This document shows positions 57,185 to 64,000 of a stretch of 64,000 nt of DNA, in pieces. The position numbers and the translations under genes are program-made. The notes beneath the pieces are model-generated. The model was not told the DNA's origin. It searched no databases and worked only from the letters and a program-made list of their open reading frames with translations. The DNA lies in the NCBI RefSeq assembly GCF_030272615.1, contig NC_081408.1, positions 340,536,793 through 340,600,792 on the forward strand, given 5' to 3'. How positions within the stretch are numbered: position 1 is the first letter of the stretch; every line of letters begins with the position of its first letter. The stretch is from Cryptomeria japonica (taxonomy: Eukaryota > Streptophyta > Pinopsida > Cupressales > Cupressaceae).

Positions 57185-59537
57185 TGTTGGCATTGTGTTG
57201 TCATTGATGTCAACTGATATGGGATGTGTATTGGTATGAGAGATGTATGTGCAACACTATCAAGGAGGAGTACGAAGCAGCAAGAGGATATCCTTGATAT
57301 TTAGGTGTGTTGCAGAACATAGATAAGGTAAGACAATGGTTACCGGTACACAAGTTAGTGTCTAACTTGTGTGGATGAGGTGAGAAGGTTACCGATGTAG
57401 TGTATCACTGGTAAGGAAAGGATGTGAACCGATAAGTGGTACGTTGACATGGGGAAGTCAGATCAACCAAGAAAGTGGTTGTCAACCTACAAAGGTCATG
57501 ACTAGTATACAAAGAGGATGAGCAAGGTGCCTGGATGTTGTTTGTAATGAAGAGGCAAAATAATACCAAAATCACATCAGCACTAGAGGAGAAGAATGAA
57601 CAGATCACAGGCATGCTGTAAGGTTGTAGGACAACAAGACTCCCACCTAATGAAGATGCATTCATCATGAGAAGCAATGACTGATAGTGAGTGTGCCCAC
57701 ATTGGATCCTTTGATGAAACAAAGGAATGCCTTAAGTGCATGCAATTAGGGTTACATGTTGATCAATGGAGAAGGCATGATTGAGATGCTGGTATAGATG
57801 AAGAGTGATGTGTTTGTCACCTTAACAAACCGGTTTTGATATGGTTAGAGATGATCAGCAAGAAGGAAAGGCTAAATTGATATAGTCAGAAGAGAATGGG
57901 CTGACCGAAGATGGAGTTAGTTGAAGGTTGATGACATGATGTCATCAAAAGGGTTTTATCAGTATGGATGTTCACCAGTTTTATGGACATGGTGCAGAGG
58001 CAGATGACTCCCCATCTGATGATGTTATACATAATGTAGGTCAGTAAGTGTGCTAACTAATTAAGCAATCAATGGGAAGAGAAGAAGAGTGCAAAATGGA
58101 TAATAGACTGACATGAGGGTTTAATAAGGAGGGTTAGTAAACCGACAGAGAAGAGGAACCGGTAAAGTGTTTGGTCGATGAACCTATCTGAATTGATATG
58201 ATGATCAAAGCTAGTAGTTAGTCGTTGTGGATGCCACATGAAGTCAAGGTGGTGAACCTGCATGCAGTGATAGGAGGAATGTACACCGACAGGGTAGCTA
58301 CTGAATTGGTCGACATTAATGATAGATCCCTAAAGTCATGAGACATGTTGCAGGATTATTGTAGGGCTTTGAGGCTCGACATCTAGAGGAAAACTATGAG
58401 CTGACTAAGAGTGATTGAGGAGATCGAGGAAGATGAAGTAAACAATAGAACCAAAGCTTTGTGTTTGACCAAGAGACCAATAGATAGGGTAAAAAGTAGA
58501 TCACTGGAGATGGAAGGCGTGATCTAGAAGGTGCATTAATAGTAGAGTTGTGTAGCTAGAAATCTAGAAGTTTAGATTGGATAGGATCTGATTGGATTTG
58601 GTTTTCCTCAAGGATGGTGATAAAACCCTAACTGCCTGGAATTTGAATTGTCTTTTGGTGGGAAACCTAGGGTATAAATATTCAAGAAAAAGAGGTGGTT
58701 GTTTATGCTGCTACTGAAGAGAAGTATATTGTGCTACTGCAAAGTGTATTACTTTTGCATGTGAGATAAAACTAGCTAAGTGCCCAACAAGCATCTAAGA
58801 GGGGAGTGAAAGTGAGGGTGAACTAGGTTGAAGTGTTCAAATGTTAGTAGAGAAGAACTGGTAGTGATTATACCAATAGAGAAGAAGTGAAGAGAGTTGC
58901 AGAGATGGAAAACAGAGAACTGACAGAGTATTGTACCAGTGAGCAAAGAGTGAGGAGGAGACCCAACAGAGAAGAAGAATAGGAGAGTTGTACTAGTAGA
59001 GTTTACCGACATCAAGGTTGTAGTTTAGAGCAGTAGAGGAGTGAGTCAGTGTAGTAGAAAAGGTATCTCATCAGCAGAGTAAGATATTTGAAATGGTTGT
59101 AAGATTTACTTGTAACAAGATAACTACTTTCGTAATTGAAGTTTTCATTAAGAACATTGAGTTGTAGCTTGGTGCAGGGGTTGTAGCTCCTTTGGGTTAT
59201 AGCCTATAAAGTCAGGGGTTGGTGCCCTAAAGTCAAGGGTTGGTGCTCCTTAGGTTGGTGCCCTAAACATTGTAACTTTTTTCATTGTTAGGCTAGATTG
59301 GAGCACTAGACTCTAGCAGCATTTCTCACTAAGGTTTTTCCCATCTTGGGTTTTCCTCATATATATTGGTGCTATGTGATGTTCCTTGTGTGATTTCTCT
59401 TGTGTAGGTCTCCCCACTAACCAGCAAGTCTACATTGAGTTAGATTTGTTATCTGGTATACTAACATAGGATAGCTAAAGAGAAAAGTTTGAGAACAACT
59501 GATTCACCCTCCTCTTAGTGGTACATTGTGTCTAAAA
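57185..59537 (+). repeat. 5' LTR of element G
   Basis: About 2,353 bp, TGTTGGCATTGTGTTGTCAT to GTCTAAAA. It carries the AAGGTTTTTCCCATCTTGGG block (59326-59372) and the hairpin. Short frames inside it (57405-59015, minus) are not considered genes. Confidence 0.8.
59498..59519 (+). promoter_or_regulatory. LTR hairpin with C-rich loop (G)
   Basis: ACTGA (59498-59502) pairs with TTAGT (59515-59519), four Watson-Crick pairs and one G-U. The loop TTCACCCTCCTC has an interrupted C run. The primer site follows 19 bases later. Confidence 0.45.
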
Positions 59538-59538
59538 A

Positions 59539-59551
59539 TTGGTATAAGGGC
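59539..59551 (+). other. Primer-binding site of G
   Basis: TTGGTATAAGGGC resembles TGGTATCAGAGC, the initiator tRNA-Met site common in plant Copia. Confidence 0.7.
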
Positions 59552-59610
59552 ATAGGTTCCCAGTTAGAAGAGTGTTATCCAACTTGGGTAGATTCAGGCC
59601 TAAGGACACA

Positions 59611-61307
59611 ATGGTTTGTCTAGTGTCAATCTTTGCTTCTGTATTTGATGGTTCAAACTTTTATATTTGGAGTTGCAGAATGGAAGTCTTCCTATCCTCT
59701 TTCGGGTTTAATGTATGGATGTTAGTAGTTGATGGTCTCCTTAGAAAGGTGAGTCTTCCTACCAAATCTATAGATGAAAGGAGAAACCAATGCAATGAAG
59801 AACCCATGAAGGCTATACTTAGTGGATTCACATGTGATGTCTCTTTATAAGTGGACAAATATAAGTCAACAAAGAGCTTATGGGAAAGACTGAAGAGGCT
59901 ATATGGAAATGAGCCCACTACTGCAATACTAGCATCTGAAGCAAAAATAAGAAATACATCTCATGTTTGTGAGGATGATGAAGATAGATCTGCTTGTAGC
60001 TCTAGCAGAGATGAAGAAGGAACCCACCTCTTCATGGCTCAAGAATCTCAAGAAGAGGAGCACACATCTGAAAGTGTTAGGGCAAATAGATCCCACCGAC
60101 AAGATGTGTTTGGCAGTGATGATGAAGATGAAGTCAAAGTAGATCTTGAATGTGAACTAGTAAGTGCACTAGAAGAGCTGCAAAATGTCAGAAAGGAATT
60201 TAAAAGTACAAAGACCCGGTTCATGAAGAATGCAATAGGTTGAGATTATGCCTTAAATAATCAAATGATAACATCTACATATTAACATCTCAACTAGAAG
60301 AAGAAAAAGGATTGACCAGTGAGTTGAAATTAGTCTTTGATGCTAAGGAGAGAAGATGCAAGGATCTCTAGCTAGAGATGGAGACTAAAAGAAAGGAGTG
60401 TCATGATCTTAAGAATGAAGTTGCAAAGCTCACATTAGAGTTGGATAAGTGCCAAAATGAGCTTAAACTGAGAAAGAAATATGATGGTGGCACTGAAGCC
60501 TTGGATAGGATGTTATGATGTGGTATCGATGAATGATCCACTAGAAAGGAAACTTCTCAAGAAGAAATTTATTTTTCCACAAATGGAAAAGGCAAAGAAG
60601 AAACCTTCATAGTCGAATATGCTACAAGAAGGAAGAATCATGCAGATCCCAAAGGTAAGGGGAAGATGGGAGAATATAGCCTCACTGGAAGCAGGAAGAT
60701 GAGGAAGCAACAAAGAAGACCCTCTACTAGCAGAGGAAAAAGAAATGCTATTACCCATAGGGTGAAACAAGTGTGGGAGAAGAAGAGACCATATGGAAGA
60801 GCTGCACATAATGGAAAACCAAGGATCCATTCTCAAAAAGGAAGAAATAGAGATGCTAAAACAGTAATATCTCCTCATACATGGCAAGATAAAATTGTAA
60901 TTCATATAACATCATTTATCAATTATTGATTTGCATGTAATAGCTATGGCAATAGGGAAGAAGAATGTAGAAAGAGATCTATAAGGAATGATATAGGTTC
61001 TCATAGACATCATGCAAATAAGAAAAATGTATCTAGGAATAGATACATGCATGTTCCATCTTCTTGTTATGCAAATGTTGTTTGTCATAACTGCAATGGT
61101 TTTGGCCATAGAGTGTTTGAATACAGGAAGAGGAACCAACAGTCACATGGAAACCAGTATAATAGCTATGCTCTACAAAAAAATGGATATAGAGCATATG
61201 GAAGGCAGAGACCTGCATGGAACCAAAGGAGAAATGTTCCAGCAGGAGCAAGAGGTCCACTAGTTTTGGTTGCCAATCACAACAATATGACCAAAAGAAG
61301 ATGGTAA
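59611..61307 (+). pseudogene. Element G gag-like protein
   Basis: The start is MVCLVSIFASVFDGSNFYIW at 59611. FDGSNFYIWSCRMEVFLSS is the N-terminal Copia gag motif (FDG-NF-W--RM---L). After one stop VDKYKSTKSLWERLKRLYGN follows, a UBN2-type capsid hallmark. An acidic region comes next, then a long coiled coil across a frame change (about 60150-60490; CHDLKNEVAKLTLELDKCQN) and a basic segment (RKMRKQQRRPSTSRGKR). A zinc knuckle reads CHNCNGFGHRVFEY (about 61080), with the final Cys replaced by Tyr. It would have packaged RNA. No protease or pol follows. Confidence 0.75.
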
Positions 61308-62626
61308 AACCTGTATGTCAAGAGATTCCCCAAACATGAAGTTGGGATGAATGTTGTGTGCTGCTAAAGCACTATTTCTAGTTGTGATGCAAAGTCCAGA
61401 AAGGAAAGCAACCATCATCAAAAGATGGTAATACCTACTCCCAAGACTAAATACGAGAAGGAGAAGGAGACCAAGCAGGTATGGAGGAAGAAGACCATGG
61501 ACCGGAACTATGCATCTAATGCACAGGTGATATCTCCTAAGGCCTAAAGGAGATGTAGGATCTCAAGGGGAGAAGCACATTGAGTTTATCATTCACACCC
61601 TCAGTGAAGAAGGCAACACAGACTAACATGTTGTTGTCGATGGGAAGAGAGAAGAAGAGAAGATAAGTGTGTGTGGAAGATGCCTTGACTAGACACCTAT
61701 AGATCATTGATGAATCACTACTGCATGTGTCAATAAATAGAGGTTAACAATTGGTATTAGAAGTTATGTTAACTGGTATGTGCAGGTTGTTACTAGCATG
61801 TGTGCCAATAGGTACTTGCACGTTGTGTGAGACAATGAAGTTGGAAGGTCATTGCATTAGCCCTGGTAATAAGGAATGAGGTTTCTATGTCTTAGGTGGT
61901 ATTGGAAAAGATCTGAATGACATATGATTGGCCAGGGTGTTGATCATGCAGGCATGCATGTCTTTTGGCTAACCAATTTAATGTATGGCATGGTGGTGTC
62001 ATTGTATGGCATTGTCAAGTCTTTGAATCATACCATGGGTTGTGGTGGATGCGATAGAATTGAAGGATCATGTAATGATAAGAAATACATAGCTAAACCC
62101 ATATATGGAGGAGATTGGAGTCCCATTATTGTACCTTACCATAGATAAGAACTTGAGATGTATGACTCAGGGGGAGTTAGGGTGCTCATAATGTAGATCC
62201 AACTTGCTTGAACTTGAAAGGTGAGTAATATCCACCTACACATCAACAATTGATATCAGTCTTTCTACAAATTGAGTGCTCTATCAAATAGTATCAGATT
62301 TGCATGCTCAATTGGTTTCAGTTGATGGTCAAGACCCCCATTCAAGTGTTGTGACTTGAGAAGATGTAACAATTTGTGACAAGATAACAAGTGGTATCAA
62401 AGGAGGAGTTGCGTCCATTAAAGATAAAAGGGGACAAATAATTTTGTCAGTGCCTGGCAAATCCAAGGAGGAATGATACCCTGACAGTGCTCTTTGTCAT
62501 TATTGTCAAAGGGGGAGAAGGATTCAGTAGTATACAACATAGTACATGTGCTAAAAACCCATGGATTAGAGAAAGGGGGAGAAAGACTATGTAGTATGCT
62601 AGATACTACATGAGTTTCTATCAATG
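61308..62626 (+). other. Post-gag region of G, no pol seen
   Basis: About 1.3 kb with no recognisable enzyme. It contains TTTGTCATTATTGTCAAAGG followed by GGGAGAAG (62493-62520), and a second GAGAAAGGGGGAGAAAG (near 62570), both purine-rich like a plus-strand primer. Confidence 0.5.
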
Positions 62627-62640
62627 CATAAGGGGGATAT
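62627..62640 (+). other. Polypurine tract of G
   Basis: GCATAAGGGGGATAT-type tract directly before the 3' LTR start TGTTGG at 62641. Confidence 0.65.
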
Positions 62641-64000
62641 TGTTGGCATTGTGTTGTCATTGATGTCTATCAGTATGAGAGATGTATGTGCAACACTATC
62701 AAGGAGGAGTACAAAGAAGCAAGAGATATCCTTAATATTTTGACGTGTTGTAGAACACCATTGAGGTAAGACAATGGTTACTGGTACACAAGTTAGTGTC
62801 TAACTTGTGTGGATGAGGTGACAAGGTTACTGGTGCAGTGTATCACTAGTAAGGAAATGATGTCAACCGACAAGTGGTGTGTTGACATGGGGAAGTTAGA
62901 TCAACCAAGAGAGTGGTTGTCAGCTTGCAAAGTTCATGACCAGTGTACAAGCAGGATGAGCAAGGTGCCTGGATGTTGTTTGTAATGAAGAGGCAGAATG
63001 CTACCAAAATCACATCAATAGTGGAGGGGAAGAATCAACAGATCACTGGCATGCTGCAAGGTTGTAGGACAATATGACTCCCACCTAATGAAGATGCAGT
63101 CATCATGAGAAGAAATGAATGACAGTGAGTGTGCCCACACTGGATCCTTTGATGAAACATAGGAATGCCTTAAGTGCATGAAATCAGGGTTACATGTTGA
63201 TCAACAAAGAAGGCATGATTGAGATGTCGATATAGATGAATATTGATGTGCTTGAAACCTTGACAGACTAGTTCTGATATGGTCAGAGCTGATTAGGGAG
63301 AAGGCAAGGCTGAACTGATATAGTCAGAAGAGAATGGGCTGATTGGAGATGAAGTTAGTTGAAGGTTGATGACATGATGTCATCAATTTTTTTTTACTGG
63401 TATGGACATTCACTGGTAATATGGACATTGTTTAGAGGAAGATGACTCCCCATCTGATGATGTTATACATAACGCAGGTTAGCAAGTTTGGTAACTGATT
63501 GAGAATTCCACAAGAAGAGAAGCAAAGTGCGAAATGGATAACATACCTACTTGAGGGTTTAACCGACAGGGTTAGTAAACCGACAAAGAAGAGGAACCAA
63601 TAAAGTGTTTGGTTGGTGAACCTATTGGAACCGACATGCTAATCCAAGCTAGTAGTTGGTCGACATGGATGCCACATGGAGTCAAGGTGGTGAACTTGCA
63701 TGTAGCGATAGGAGGAATGTACACTGATAGGGTAGCTGCTGAGTTGGTCAATATTAATGACAAAACCCTAAAGTCACAAGACACGTTGTAGGGGTTTGAA
63801 GCTTGTAGTCTGGAGGACAACTACGAGACAACTAAGAGTGATTGAGGAGATCAAGGCAAATGAAGGAAGGAATTATCTAGAAGGTGTGTTAATGATAGAG
63901 TTGTGCAGCTAGCAGTCTAGAAGATCAAATCGGACAGGATTTGATTGGATTTGGTTTCCCTCAAGGATGGTGAAAAAACCCTAACTGCTTGGAATTTGAA
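62641..64000 (+). repeat. 3' LTR of element G (cut by window end)
   Basis: Matches the first 1.4 kb of 57185-59537 with scattered differences and small indels. Confidence 0.85.

Larger units (their letters stand above)
57185..64000 (+). mobile_element. Element G: gag-only Copia-type element (runs off window)
   Basis: Two closely matching LTRs (57185-59537 and 62641 to beyond 64000) flank 3.1 kb with a primer site, a gag-like protein and a purine tract, but no pol. It inserted in Copia F's gag, so it is the last event of that stack, and its LTRs look the most alike of any pair here. The layout (gag retained, pol lost, functional ends) is that of a TR-GAG type non-autonomous element. Confidence 0.85.

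Noticed and set aside
57405-59015. Minus-strand open frames in the 5' LTR of G
   Set aside because: Low-complexity Ser/Phe/His-rich products of the A/G-rich strand; the second LTR carries only a related shadow and no domain.

Overview
This is eukaryotic, almost certainly plant nuclear DNA. It is AT-rich and made largely of old LTR retrotransposons inserted into one another, with one LINE and one plant-mobile-domain relic. The repeat density, the age of the copies and the Copia LTR style suggest a large gymnosperm (conifer-like) genome. That is an inference; no single-copy gene fixes the species. I found no intact host gene, tRNA, rRNA or CRISPR array. Nearly all coding sequence is decayed.

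Left part (1-19831). The window opens inside a Copia LTR (1-706). A gag-bearing minus-strand Gypsy remnant with an LTR-like direct-repeat pair follows (719-4756). Next is a second Gypsy-type element, here called A (LTR 4758-5710, primer site about 5714), whose interior holds a GCGCGAC repeat field, AATCC-rich repeats and a strongly G-depleted, Pro/Ser-rich reading frame (8421-10340). Two deletion-derivative Copia copies, B and C, follow (11405-18003). Both have lost RNase H, and B's LTR carries a solo LTR of another family. A plant mobile domain pseudogene lies at 18020-18786 on the minus strand.

Right part (19832-64000). One decayed Gypsy of the Athila/Tat type, D, hosts two stacks of later insertions. 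Stack 1: D's gag is split at 22786/47580 by H, a 24.8-kb minus-strand Copia-type element without pol. H is split by I, a 17.3-kb element with giant LTRs and no recognisable pol, flanked by a perfect 5-bp TACTT duplication. I's first LTR is split by a 6.1-kb L1-type LINE with a 16-bp target duplication. Stack 2: D's reverse transcriptase is cut at 49857 by Copia E (minus). E is cut by Copia F (minus), and F's gag is cut by G (plus), a gag-only Copia-type element with 2.35-kb LTRs that runs off the window. Seven insertions therefore sit in one host element, with their relative order fixed by the nesting.

How the parts relate. A, H, I and G carry their own proteins but no recognisable pol, so they would depend on pol-encoding relatives. 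D, E, F, B and C carry pol fragments, all damaged. The most unusual signals are: (1) a C-run-loop hairpin near the 3' end of eight Copia-type LTRs here, with compensatory stem changes including between the two LTRs of H; (2) an unrecognised roughly 1,000-codon second frame in H, readable across the I insertion; (3) repeated primer-site-like motifs after I's first LTR; (4) a decayed reading frame inside I's LTRs; and (5) the G-depleted SILGPY-repeat frame of A.
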